Origin: Fuerstiella marisgermanici
GTDB lineage: Bacteria > Planctomycetota > Planctomycetia > Planctomycetales > Planctomycetaceae
Reading direction: 5' to 3'
Length of the DNA: 64,000 nt
Assembly (NCBI RefSeq): GCF_001983935.1
Contig: NZ_CP017641.1
Coordinates: 7,304,001-7,368,000 of the forward strand
Below are positions 18,001-26,254 of the stretch, one piece after another; position 1 is the stretch's first letter; every line of letters starts with the position of its first letter. The position numbers were made by a program, and so were the translations under genes. The notes below the pieces were generated by a model that saw only the letters and a list, made by a program, of their open reading frames with translations, was not told the DNA's origin and did no database searches.

Positions 18001-19343
18001 CGCCAACTCTCACTGTGTTTCCGAAACGCTCATGGGCGATGGCACTTTATCACCAGCGTGAAATTCATCGAAAGGAGCGTGCCGACGTTCCGCAGCGACT
18101 ACGGATCTGGAATTGGAAGACCGGCCAAATCTTATTCGATGAACCCTCCCCACAAGCGGCCGCGAGATTTCCCGCCATTTCGCCAGACGAACGGTTCGTC
18201 ACACTCGCCACTCAACACCATCACATACGTTTTACGCTGGACGTCGACGGCGAAGATAAAGTCGCTTTGACGACTCCCACTCAGTTTGAATCAACCAGCC
18301 GCGTCCGCGGGCCGCTGGTGTTTTCGCCGGACGGGAAATACGCCGCAACGTCTGTGAAGAGCAAGCAATCTGTGGCAGTGATTCTGGACGTGCAAACGGG
18401 ACGCATTATCACGCAGCTTGATCCGGCAACGGCGGCGTCCCACAACGATGGCAATGAGTACGGCTGCAACCTTGGCTTCAGTCCCGACGGAACTCAGATT
18501 GTTGTGGCTGACCACACGGGACGATCGGCTTTGTGGGATGTTGTCACCGGCAGTCTTTTGTGCGAGCTTGAACAATTTCAAAAGCAGGGAAACCATAGCT
18601 CGCCGGGCGTCGTGGTGAGCCGAGACGGCAGAGCGGTGCTTGGAGGCGGGGCTGCTGATCGACGCTTTTCAGTACAGCGTTTGGATACAACGGTGCCCAT
18701 AGTTGAAGCGACATTTGCAGCGCCCGGTGTCGACGGTGCGGCAGTCACGCCAGCCGACAACTGGACGGACCTGTTCAACGGTCGTGATCTTACCGGGTGG
18801 CATGAGGTGTTTTCGAAGGACGTATGGAGTGCTGCGAACGGTGAACTCTTTAGCCGCAGCCGTCGACGCAAGGAGTCGCTTGGCTGGTTGGCCACTGATC
18901 AACTGTTTCTGAATTTTGAACTGGAGCTTGAGTACTTCATGGAACGCGACGGGAACAGCGGAATCTTTTTGCGGTGTTTGGGAGAAGACACGGCCAGCGG
19001 TGCGAATCACCTGGAGATTCAACTGCTGGATGATGGGGGACACAAATATCGCAACCTTGACGATGAGCAGCGAACGGGAGCTATCCATGGCGTGGTCGCG
19101 CCTGATCCCGGTGCCAACGTGCCCGTGCACGAATGGAATCGCATGAAGATCAAAGCGGTGGATTCAAAGATCGCCGTGTTTGTGAACGATACCCAGGTCA
19201 TCGACGCAGACCTCGACGACTACGAAAGCAAGATACGCGGCCGATTTCAATACAAGCAGGCAGGCCGGATTGGTCTGCAGTGGTATGGCACCCCCGTCTG
19301 GTTTCGCAACATACGTATTCGAGAACTGAATGCAGACGGCTAG
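15030..19343 (+). CDS. Membrane Ser/Thr protein kinase with DUF1080-type and WD40-like repeats
   Basis: A 1,437-aa protein. The kinase domain spans about residues 101-365, with GQGAMGAVY, catalytic VVHRDLKPAN, VMDFGLAR and MSPEQ, and all key residues are present. One TM helix lies near 424-442. The extracytoplasmic part has a DUF1080 (3-keto-disaccharide hydrolase/LamG-like) domain at about 490-675, a second beta-sandwich near 685-870, WD40-like blades with repeated SPDG motifs at about 895-1220, and a last DUF1080 domain at about 1240-1435. The outside part probably senses a carbohydrate or protein and signals inward to the kinase and the neighbouring sigma factor. ATG 15030 is used; a GTG at 15021 is also in frame. 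Confidence 0.9.
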   Translation: MDQAKRKSSASVVIAECMRRADAGETVEPQQVLAEHPEIADELRKHFAAERMLGNLLDGSVAKSSKKQSPRASRDTASPGKADSVPASGRSFEELPVEFGRYRLQKVLGQGAMGAVYLAHDTKLAREVALKTPKLDVFEGDEMVERFEREARSAATLHHRNICPVFDVGEIDGVRFLTMAYIDGKPLSSYVSEEKPMSRRQAAVVVRKLALALQEAHEHGVVHRDLKPANVMIDKSREPVVMDFGLARQLESADRSRLTGVGVLMGSPAYMSPEQVGTDPNIGPPSDIYSLGVILFELLTGRLPFEGSVVAIIGQIVSTDSPDVRTLRPVVDEGLAAICAKMMAKSTADRYGSMKDVADALSDYLRDFRKKAAARTDERSGMQSVVSSDLIFDESAVSTPSSRAARPKTMAVRKKSNGDTKDLAKWIGGGLLGLVLLAGVVIKFRDGTTVEIPDGKTATIETNKDGSLKSLTFTTADTRPAGAWAESETNPADDGFVPLFNGEDLAGWRVEGGQGWSVSNGEILGRAEQSRLVTLDEDYSDCEIRVECRLGPGVNSGIYARNRYGEGHRSGLEAQLSNQPNQKTLTGGIFGHTVVKEQLIPDDQWFELRFLLSGRQLKVFVDGKMTSETIVPAGGPMKGAISLQSMNGGPVRFRKVEVRRLQVNPDATTLALQPDTPEMLPTGKWVSLLETEEQLQDWQMLNGAPTIVNGTVSLRAEERPGQRLYGKRLTRPISTNAKRFVFHVRHKKANGFAMGEGLIFGSAGIGVTNFINVFELWAGRSALRLVAKYKSREGTGSYADCDYVVIDDEYHAFLNGKKMYSHRVPQQAFTAVKLDVRKATAQWRDVAIMKLSDAQVEAFQRGELPKYSADQVVQAPSSDSFVNADGTGHGRTISPGMAILTGGDASQLAVSPDGQNVAVTGSDTPGRFTIWNIDTGDQVAQFDDPSRPGHATGGLSYSPDGASLLYQTGNEVRVVSAADGTQQATSEFPEPPTLTVFPKRSWAMALYHQREIHRKERADVPQRLRIWNWKTGQILFDEPSPQAAARFPAISPDERFVTLATQHHHIRFTLDVDGEDKVALTTPTQFESTSRVRGPLVFSPDGKYAATSVKSKQSVAVILDVQTGRIITQLDPATAASHNDGNEYGCNLGFSPDGTQIVVADHTGRSALWDVVTGSLLCELEQFQKQGNHSSPGVVVSRDGRAVLGGGAADRRFSVQRLDTTVPIVEATFAAPGVDGAAVTPADNWTDLFNGRDLTGWHEVFSKDVWSAANGELFSRSRRRKESLGWLATDQLFLNFELELEYFMERDGNSGIFLRCLGEDTASGANHLEIQLLDDGGHKYRNLDDEQRTGAIHGVVAPDPGANVPVHEWNRMKIKAVDSKIAVFVNDTQVIDADLDDYESKIRGRFQYKQAGRIGLQWYGTPVWFRNIRIRELNADG

Positions 19344-19400
19344 AGCAGTTTACCTTTTGTCGTGGACGGTTCGGGCTCGTGGCAAACAGCATTGATAGTA

Positions 19401-19430
19401 CGAAACGCTTGTTCCGCGGCCACAAGTCAG
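19401..19430 (-). repeat. Dispersed 30-bp intergenic repeat, copy B
   Basis: The reverse complement matches 3153-3182 at 29 of 30 bases. It sits in the 147-bp gap between the kinase gene and the FHA operon. Confidence 0.75.
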
Positions 19431-19490
19431 CGTAATACGCTGTAAGCGGGTTGCCACGAGTACAACATTTTTCTTTGTCGAGTCGACTTT

Positions 19491-20417
19491 ATGCCTGACC
19501 CAAATCGTAAAACCGTCGTCGAAAAAATGTCGGCGGACAATATTCGCACAACAGTCATTCATCCTGCAGCAGACAACAGTCCTGCGGCCGATGGGCCTCG
19601 GCAAACCGTGCTTGAATCTGCAGCGGCGGCCCGTCGTGGGAACAGTCGAAGGACGGTCGTGGAGCGTGCAGTGACCACTGATGCCGTTTCGGCTGATCCA
19701 GTGCAGCGTCAGCCGCCCGTATTTCGCTCGGTCGTGCGTTCACCGATGGCCATGCTGACCGCCTTCGACGATGGCCGCACTGAAAGCGGTGAGGTGTGGC
19801 GATTGCGGCAGTCACGCACCACCATTGGGCGAGCGAATTGCGATATCGTTATTCCCCATGATCCGGATATTTCGGCAACGCATGCTGAAATCGTGCGGTG
19901 CGAACAGGACGGCGGTCACCAGTGGCAGTTGGTTGACCTGAACAGCACCAACGGTGTGTTTGTGCGAGTCAATAAATTGGTTCTGCGAAACGGTCGCGAA
20001 CTATGGATGGGCGGTCGACGGTACGTGTTCACCTGCCAGGACACTATTCAGGAAGGCAGTGACGCTGCCAACGGTGAACCGCGTGGGACTCTTAAACAGA
20101 CGGCACCTCGAAGCGGCCAGTTGCTAAAGCTCGGTGCACGGCTGGTCGAACAAACATCAGGCAGCCACGCTCGTGAATTTTCACTGAAGGAATCGAAGTC
20201 GTTAATCGGAACGGACAGCAGTCGCTGCGATATTTGTATCGCGGACCCGTTCTTAAACGACGTGCATGCGGAACTGTTTCAGGACAAGCAGAAGCGGTGG
20301 GTGATTCGGGATCAGAATTCGGTCAATGGTGTCTGGGTGAAAGCGGCGAACAAGGCACTTGATTCCGGGACGGAATTCCTGCTGGGAGGCCAACGGTTTC
20401 GGTTTGACACGCTTTGA
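19491..20417 (+). CDS. Double FHA-domain protein with Thr-rich N-terminal motifs
   Basis: A 308-aa cytoplasmic protein. FHA 1 lies at about residues 95-185 (TTIGRANCDIVIPHDPDISATHAEI ... LNSTNGVFV, in parts) and FHA 2 at about 225-305 (LIGTDSSRCDI ... QNSVNGVWV). FHA domains bind phosphothreonine. The first 60 residues carry four similar sites: RKTVVEK (6-12), RTTVIHP (19-25), RQTVLES (37-43) and RRTVVER (53-59), which look like kinase substrates. It is the first gene of a four-gene operon that ends in an FHA-kinase, so a phospho-switch is plausible but inferred. Confidence 0.88.
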   Translation: MPDPNRKTVVEKMSADNIRTTVIHPAADNSPAADGPRQTVLESAAAARRGNSRRTVVERAVTTDAVSADPVQRQPPVFRSVVRSPMAMLTAFDDGRTESGEVWRLRQSRTTIGRANCDIVIPHDPDISATHAEIVRCEQDGGHQWQLVDLNSTNGVFVRVNKLVLRNGRELWMGGRRYVFTCQDTIQEGSDAANGEPRGTLKQTAPRSGQLLKLGARLVEQTSGSHAREFSLKESKSLIGTDSSRCDICIADPFLNDVHAELFQDKQKRWVIRDQNSVNGVWVKAANKALDSGTEFLLGGQRFRFDTL

Positions 20418-22024
20418 GCAACCTCGCCGATTTTCACCAGAGACCCACTTCCCGCCCCTCGACGAAAGAACAAATAATGGATTGGCTGATCGGAGCGAAC
20501 TCAACCTGCCACCTTGTCGTTGACGCGCCGAGTGTTTCGTCGACACATTGCAAGGTGACTTCGGCAAACGGCCAGGTGCTGTTGAGCGATCTGAATTCGA
20601 CCAACGGCACTTACGTAAACGACCAGCGGATTTCGACAGCAACAGCGATCGGACCTGACGACACGATCCGATTAGGCCAGCAGACACCGGTGGCATGGCG
20701 GCAAATCGAACGCCTTGTTGGGAGTCGATTGATTCGCATTGGCCGAACCGCCGACAACGAAGTCGTGCTGCCCGAAGAAAACGTGTCCAGCCATCACGCT
20801 CAGTTGCTGCTGGATGCCGATCAGATGACGCTCATCGATCTGAACTCCAGTAACGGCACTTTTGTGGGGCAGCCTGATGGGAAAATCGCCCGCGCGTCGG
20901 TGTCTTTGAATGACGTCGTCTACATCGCTTCTCACCGATTCACCGTAAAACAATTACTGGAACGAGCGGGCGCTACATCGCCACGACAGGTAGCGCGACT
21001 GCACCGCCATCCGGCCGTGTGGGCGACAGTGGCCGCGCTACTGCTGATCGCCTTTGTTGTGATCCGAACTCGCAGTGTCGCGGTTCTTACACCGGACACG
21101 AATACCGAAGGCATTGATGATACAGAGCAAATCGTGGCGGAGCCGACGGTCGATCCCATGGACCGTCTACGAGGCGCACTGTACTCGGTCGTTGTCCGTT
21201 CAGCGGCCAGTGAACCGGGGATTCGCATCGGCACGGCCTGGGCCGTCGCTGATCATAAGCTCGCCACCAGCGGAAACCTCGTCCTGTTTCTGCAGCAGTC
21301 GAAGAATGACTTTCCGGTCGTCGTCGTGCAAAACCTGCTTGATGCGAACGAAACAGCTGTGATCGGTTCAACCGTCCATCCGGTCTGTCAAGAAAATGCC
21401 GATCGCATGGCGGAACTCGGTGAGAAAATTGAAGAACTACGTCGTGATTTTGATGCACTCACCGAACCCCCGCAGGACGAATCTGGGGACCCCGGCGAAT
21501 CTAATCAAGCGACGCCGGACCCCAAGGCGATTGAAGAAATCAGTGAGCAAATCCTGGATCTGGAGGATCAGTGGTTTGTCGCGGCGGAGGAAATGATTCA
21601 CTGCGATGTGGGCCTTTTGGAAACGGCTGGCTCGCCAAATTCTGACGCTGGCCGCTTTGTTCTGCAGGCCGCCGAGAAGGCTCCCGTGCGGCTGGCGGCC
21701 GTTACGGTTGTCGGCGGCGCGTTTCCTCACGATCAATCCATTACGACTGGTGAATCGGCAGTGGCGATGACAAAGCTGCCTGCCACAATTGATGCGCTGG
21801 TGCCGCGACAGGCCGATGGCGTGGTCCGCCCTGCTCTGCTTTGTTCGGCAGAACACCTCCAGCAAAACTGGATGGGTGCCGCCGTTTTAAACGCGGAAGG
21901 TGAAGCGATTGGGCTGTACTCACGCCCGACTCCATCACTTCAGCCTGACGAACCTCCTGCAGGAGATCATTGCGATATCGCGGCCGTTGAGCGGGTCAAG
22001 GACTTATTAGATCGCACGAAGTAA
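20414..22024 (+). CDS. Membrane FHA protein with a degenerate trypsin-like domain
   Basis: A 536-aa protein. Two FHA domains lie at about residues 23-95 and 102-178 (LIRIGRTADNEVVLPEENVS, then LNSSNGTFVG), then one TM helix at about 201-218, then an extracytoplasmic part. That part looks like a trypsin-type fold (GIRIGTAWAVADHKLATSGNLV; WMGAAVLNAEGEAIGLYS), but the expected His and Ser catalytic positions are not conserved. A charged helix (about 335-400) is inserted. The TTG start at 20414 overlaps the previous stop by 4 bp and suggests coupling; the ATG at 20477 is an alternative that keeps only the edge of FHA 1. Confidence 0.8.
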   Translation: MSNLADFHQRPTSRPSTKEQIMDWLIGANSTCHLVVDAPSVSSTHCKVTSANGQVLLSDLNSTNGTYVNDQRISTATAIGPDDTIRLGQQTPVAWRQIERLVGSRLIRIGRTADNEVVLPEENVSSHHAQLLLDADQMTLIDLNSSNGTFVGQPDGKIARASVSLNDVVYIASHRFTVKQLLERAGATSPRQVARLHRHPAVWATVAALLLIAFVVIRTRSVAVLTPDTNTEGIDDTEQIVAEPTVDPMDRLRGALYSVVVRSAASEPGIRIGTAWAVADHKLATSGNLVLFLQQSKNDFPVVVVQNLLDANETAVIGSTVHPVCQENADRMAELGEKIEELRRDFDALTEPPQDESGDPGESNQATPDPKAIEEISEQILDLEDQWFVAAEEMIHCDVGLLETAGSPNSDAGRFVLQAAEKAPVRLAAVTVVGGAFPHDQSITTGESAVAMTKLPATIDALVPRQADGVVRPALLCSAEHLQQNWMGAAVLNAEGEAIGLYSRPTPSLQPDEPPAGDHCDIAAVERVKDLLDRTK

Positions 22025-22038
22025 GAAGAAAGCCAGAC

Positions 22039-23190
22039 ATGAACCGTCGCACAAAATTCGTGTGCATATTCCTTTGCGGCATTCTGTGCCGCGAAGATTT
22101 TGCGAATGCCCAACGGGTGGTCGTCCCGTCCATTCAGTACCCACGTGGATATCGCCGTTACCACGGACATTACGGCTGGCATTCTCCCGGTACCGCGTTG
22201 TCTGCCCGCGTTCACGCGCAGGCGGATGTTATCCGTTCGACAGGAAAAGCGGCTGTTGACTTCGCCGCCGCGCGACGAATTCGAGCTGACGCTGTGCGAG
22301 CGGAGCTAAAGAACTCAGTCGAACGAACATGGTCCTACTGGCAACGGCGGGAGATTATCGAGACGGAACTTGCGAAACGAAAAATCGACGTCGCCGCTCG
22401 CCGAAAAAGAATCTCGGGCCGCACATGGGAAAAACTTAAACTGCATCCAGACCTAAGCCGAATTCAGATCGCGAACGGCGCCGCACTCAACTTTCTGATG
22501 TATCGACTGTCCGCAACGGCACTGGCCTGGGATCCCGCCGATCCCACTGATCAATTTGATTCGGCCGTGCTGGAATATCTCCGGATGGACCCCGACGTGC
22601 TTCACAAGCTGCGGCTTCAACAAACAGCGGGTACGTCCAGCTTTGTGTTTCGAGCTGATGAAGGGGTGCCGCTGAAAATGGATTGGTGGCCGTACCTGTT
22701 GCGACGTGATGAATTTGCGGCGCTGCGGGAGAACTTCGTTGCGAAACGTCAGGCAGTGATTGATGATGCAGCCGATGGGGAAATTACAGTCGCTTCCCTG
22801 GAAGCCCTTGAACTAGCGTCCGTGGATTTGAGCACGAAATTTCGCGAACGTTACAATCGCTTTCGCAGGCTTGCAGAAGGAGTTGCGTCGTACCGCGAAG
22901 CGAAGGACGCGGAGAACTTTCTGCGCAGTATGGATCTGGAGATAGCTCGTTTGCAGCGGACGGGTGATGCCACCGCGTTTGATCAAAGTCTGCGGTTTGC
23001 CCCGGATGAATCCGAACGACATCTCCCAGCGCTGGTTGCATTCATGGCTCGCAACGGACTGAAGTTCGCTCCGCCGCAACCAGGAGAAGAATCTGCGTAC
23101 TTCACGACGTTTCAATTGCTGCGAGATTTCTATCTGGCGTATGAAGACGACGATGAAGGAATCAAGGATCCGAAAGCGGAAAAGGCATGA
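22039..23190 (+). CDS. Hypothetical secreted protein in FHA operon
   Basis: A 383-aa protein with a likely signal peptide (KFVCIFLCGILCREDFANA, residues about 6-24). The mature part is mostly alpha-helical and charged (RIRADAVRAELKNSVERTW and similar) with no recognised domain. It lies 14 bp after the FHA/trypsin-like gene and overlaps the following FHA-kinase by 4 bp (ATGA), so it is made with them. It may be an extracytoplasmic partner of the membrane FHA protein; the function is unknown. Confidence 0.7.
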   Translation: MNRRTKFVCIFLCGILCREDFANAQRVVVPSIQYPRGYRRYHGHYGWHSPGTALSARVHAQADVIRSTGKAAVDFAAARRIRADAVRAELKNSVERTWSYWQRREIIETELAKRKIDVAARRKRISGRTWEKLKLHPDLSRIQIANGAALNFLMYRLSATALAWDPADPTDQFDSAVLEYLRMDPDVLHKLRLQQTAGTSSFVFRADEGVPLKMDWWPYLLRRDEFAALRENFVAKRQAVIDDAADGEITVASLEALELASVDLSTKFRERYNRFRRLAEGVASYREAKDAENFLRSMDLEIARLQRTGDATAFDQSLRFAPDESERHLPALVAFMARNGLKFAPPQPGEESAYFTTFQLLRDFYLAYEDDDEGIKDPKAEKA

Positions 23191-24443
23191 AGGTCGAACT
23201 GAAGGTGATCTCAGGACCTCACGAAGGTCAGGCATTTCAGTTTGACAGCCACGACACGTTCCTTGTCGGTCGTGGTCCGCAAGCTCATTTTCGACTGCCA
23301 AAGAAGGACAGTTTCTTTTCGAGGCTGCACTTTATGGTCGAAGTCAACCCGCCTCACTGCCGGCTGACCGATCTGGAAAGCACCAACGGCACTCTGGTCA
23401 ACAATCATCGGGTTGAGCAAGCGGATCTGAAGAACGGAGACATTCTGCGAGGCGGCAAGACTCAGATTCGCGTCCGCATTCAGGACGACGACATCCGAGC
23501 AACTCGCCGACAGGTCGCGCCGCCCCCGGGTTCGATTGATACTTCAGGCGAAGGGCCGAAAGTTGCTGAAGCAATCAAATCGGAGACGCCGGTTCCGACA
23601 CCCGCGTCGGTGAGCCCGTTGGAAATCGGTCCGTACCAGGTGGAACGAGAAATTGGTCGGGGAGGAATGGGGGTTGTCTATTTAGCTCGGCACAGCAGTG
23701 GTGGCGATCCGATCGCATTGAAGACGATTCGGCCCGACATTCAGGCTTCTGAACGCGACATCAAGCTGTTTCTTAGAGAAAGCCAGGTGCTGCAGTCACT
23801 TACTCATCCGCAAATTATTAGATTCATCGAGGTCGGCCAGGATCAGGGCCAGCTATATTTTGCAATGGAGTACGTGCCATTTCGCAATGCGGCGCAGTTG
23901 CTCGCGGAACGAGGGCCGCTACCGATTCCGCTGGCCGTGACGATTGCCAGTCAGGTGCTGGAGGCCCTCGAACACGCTCACGCGCAGCGATACGTCCATC
24001 GCGACATCAAGCCGGAGAACGTCCTGGTAAACGACGACGGATCGGACGTGCAAACAAAGCTGGCCGATTTCGGGCTGGCTCGCATTTACCAGGCGTCTCG
24101 GATGAGCGGCATTACAATGCAGGGCGATGCTGGAGGCAGTCTTGCGTTCGCTCCCCCAGAGCACCTGACCAACTACCGCAACGCCACGCCCGTCGGCGAC
24201 CTCTATTCTGTGGGGGCCATGCTTTATACGCTACTGACGGGAACTCTAATTTACGACTTTCCCGATTCCGTCGCGAAGGCGGTGCTCATGGTTCTACAAT
24301 CCGATCCTGTTCCGATTACCGAACGCCGTCCCGACCTGCCTTCCCGGCTGGTTGACACCATCAACAAATCACTCCAACGCGAACCCGCGTCGCGGTTTGA
24401 AACGGCCGCCGAAATGCGGGCAGCGCTGGTCGGATGGACGTAG
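23187..24443 (+). CDS. FHA-domain Ser/Thr protein kinase
   Basis: A 418-aa soluble kinase. An N-terminal FHA domain (about 1-98, with FLVGRGPQAHFRLPKKDSFF and LESTNGTLVNN) is followed by a linker and a kinase domain at about 150-415. The kinase shows GRGGMGVVY, the VAIK-type Lys in IALKTI, YVHRDIKPEN (about 269-278) and LADFGLAR, so it should be active. No TM helix is seen. It is the last gene of the operon and the likely writer for phosphothreonines read by the FHA proteins encoded upstream. Confidence 0.9.
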   Translation: MKVELKVISGPHEGQAFQFDSHDTFLVGRGPQAHFRLPKKDSFFSRLHFMVEVNPPHCRLTDLESTNGTLVNNHRVEQADLKNGDILRGGKTQIRVRIQDDDIRATRRQVAPPPGSIDTSGEGPKVAEAIKSETPVPTPASVSPLEIGPYQVEREIGRGGMGVVYLARHSSGGDPIALKTIRPDIQASERDIKLFLRESQVLQSLTHPQIIRFIEVGQDQGQLYFAMEYVPFRNAAQLLAERGPLPIPLAVTIASQVLEALEHAHAQRYVHRDIKPENVLVNDDGSDVQTKLADFGLARIYQASRMSGITMQGDAGGSLAFAPPEHLTNYRNATPVGDLYSVGAMLYTLLTGTLIYDFPDSVAKAVLMVLQSDPVPITERRPDLPSRLVDTINKSLQREPASRFETAAEMRAALVGWT

Positions 24444-24495
24444 CGTCGTTCTTTTGTACATTGGTCGGACTACATTTCACGTCGAGGAGTCTGTC

Positions 24496-25974
24496 ATGGT
24501 CGGTTCGTGCTTTCGCTTAATGCTTGCTATTGCCCTGTTCGTCCCGTTAAACGTTCGCGCGGCCGATCAGCCGAACGTGGTTTTCCTTCTGGCCGACGAC
24601 CTGGGTTATCGCGAACTGGGTAGCTTTGGGCAGGAGTTGATTAAGACTCCGCACCTGGATCGGCTGGCTCAGCAGGGTATGAAGTTGACTCAGCACTATT
24701 GCGGTAATGCCGTGTGTGCCCCGTCGCGATGCGTGCTGATGACGGGCAAGCATCCGGGGCATGCTTACATACGCAGTAACAAAAGTACTCCACCGGAAGG
24801 TCAGGAACCGATTCCCGAGAACGAAGTCACGCTGGGAGAACTCATGCAGGCCGAAGGCTATGTGACAGGGGCATTCGGCAAGTGGGGGCTGGGCGGGCCG
24901 GACAGTTGTGGTCAGCCGCTTGATCAGGGGTTCGATCGCTTCTTCGGGTATCTGTGTCAGAGTCACGCTCACAGCTATTACCCTTCGTACCTGCGCAGCG
25001 ATCGCGGCAGGATCGAACTGGATAACAATCCGGCCATCAATGGACACGCCAACTTTGCGAAAGGCGATGATCGTTCAGACCCGAAGAGCTACAACCAGTT
25101 TAAGGGCACCGATTATGCTCCGGATCGCATCAACGCGGCCGCTTTGGACTTCATCAGAGCCAACAAAGATAAACCGTTCTTCTGCTACTACCCCACGGTG
25201 ATTCCTCACGTGGCTTTGCATGTACCGGACGAGGACCTGAAGCCTTACCACGATCTCGGCTGGAACGATCCGCCGTTTACGAAAGAAGGAGGCTATGGTT
25301 ACACGCCTCACTTCACACCGCGAGCGGCCTACGCGGCCATGATTACTCGCATGGACCAGTACATCGGCAATATCCTGAATTTGTTGGACGAACTGGACCT
25401 GGCGGACAACACGCTGGTCGTGTTTAGTTCAGACAACGGGACGACTCATCTGGATAAAGAAGTCGACTACACGTTCTTCAAGAGCGTCGGAGAGCTGCGT
25501 GGTTTGAAGGGTTCGCTGTACGAAGGCGGCGTGCGAGTGCCCACGGTGGTTCGCTGGCCGGGGCGAGTGAAAGCGGGTTCGCAAAGCGACTACGTCAGCG
25601 GTTTCGAAGACTGGATGCCCACGATTTTGAAAGCCGTTGAAGCGAAGACGAAAGCTCCAGCGAACACCGACGGCGTCAGCATTCTTCCAACGCTGCTGGG
25701 TACGCAACAGCCTGAACGCCCCTTTCTGTATCGTGAGTTCGCCGGCTACGGTGGCCAGCAAACCGTTCGCGTCGACGATTGGAAGGCCGTGCGGCAGAAC
25801 CTTAACAAAAGCAAAACGATCAAGACGGAACTTTACAACATCGCCGAGGACATCGGCGAACAGAACGATGTCGCCGCCGACCACCCGGATGTGTTGCAAA
25901 AACTGGAACGCATGATGGCCGAACAGCACGTAAAGTCGAACCTGTTTCCGCTGCGAGCAATCGACGGCCGGTGA
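24496..25974 (+). CDS. Secreted sulfatase (formylglycine-dependent)
   Basis: A 492-aa sulfatase. ATG 24496 follows a GAGGAG ribosome site and begins a signal peptide (CFRLMLAIALFVPLNVRAA). The metal site is VVFLLADDLGYRELG and the formylglycine site is VCAPSRCVLMTGKHPGH (C-x-P-S-R). The GKWGLGGP, FFCYYPTVIPHVA and VVFSSDNGTTH segments supply further family residues. It is not evidently part of the kinase operon, though only 52 bp separate them. It hydrolyses sulfate esters outside the cytoplasm; the substrate is not known. Confidence 0.92.
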   Translation: MVGSCFRLMLAIALFVPLNVRAADQPNVVFLLADDLGYRELGSFGQELIKTPHLDRLAQQGMKLTQHYCGNAVCAPSRCVLMTGKHPGHAYIRSNKSTPPEGQEPIPENEVTLGELMQAEGYVTGAFGKWGLGGPDSCGQPLDQGFDRFFGYLCQSHAHSYYPSYLRSDRGRIELDNNPAINGHANFAKGDDRSDPKSYNQFKGTDYAPDRINAAALDFIRANKDKPFFCYYPTVIPHVALHVPDEDLKPYHDLGWNDPPFTKEGGYGYTPHFTPRAAYAAMITRMDQYIGNILNLLDELDLADNTLVVFSSDNGTTHLDKEVDYTFFKSVGELRGLKGSLYEGGVRVPTVVRWPGRVKAGSQSDYVSGFEDWMPTILKAVEAKTKAPANTDGVSILPTLLGTQQPERPFLYREFAGYGGQQTVRVDDWKAVRQNLNKSKTIKTELYNIAEDIGEQNDVAADHPDVLQKLERMMAEQHVKSNLFPLRAIDGR

Positions 25975-26080
25975 ACACTGGCGGGCGGTTGGCGTGGCGA
26001 ACGAGTGACGTTGCGAGCCCGGAATCGCCTGCGTTGCTCCCGCTGGTCGCTGGAACTGCAGCCTGGCACTCCGGCAGCGG

Positions 26081-26101
26081 TAGGGCAGGCTCACTGCCCT
26101 A
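26081..26101. terminator. Hairpin between convergent sulfatase and GspE-like genes
   Basis: TAGGGCAG (26081-26088) pairs with CTGCCCTA (26094-26101) around GCTCA. It lies between two convergent genes and may serve both. T-runs are weak. The remainder of the 280-bp gap shows nothing else. Confidence 0.45.
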
Positions 26102-26254
26102 TCGAATTGCAATCAGTATGCCCGCGGGGTGTGTTGCATTCCGCTGGCCGACATCGCGTGATATTTTATTTTGCCGTGAGCTCCAGCCATACAGCGTCCA
26201 TCAAGCCAGGTTGATTCTGCAAATCGGACTCATCGTGAATGGTTCGGTACCACC

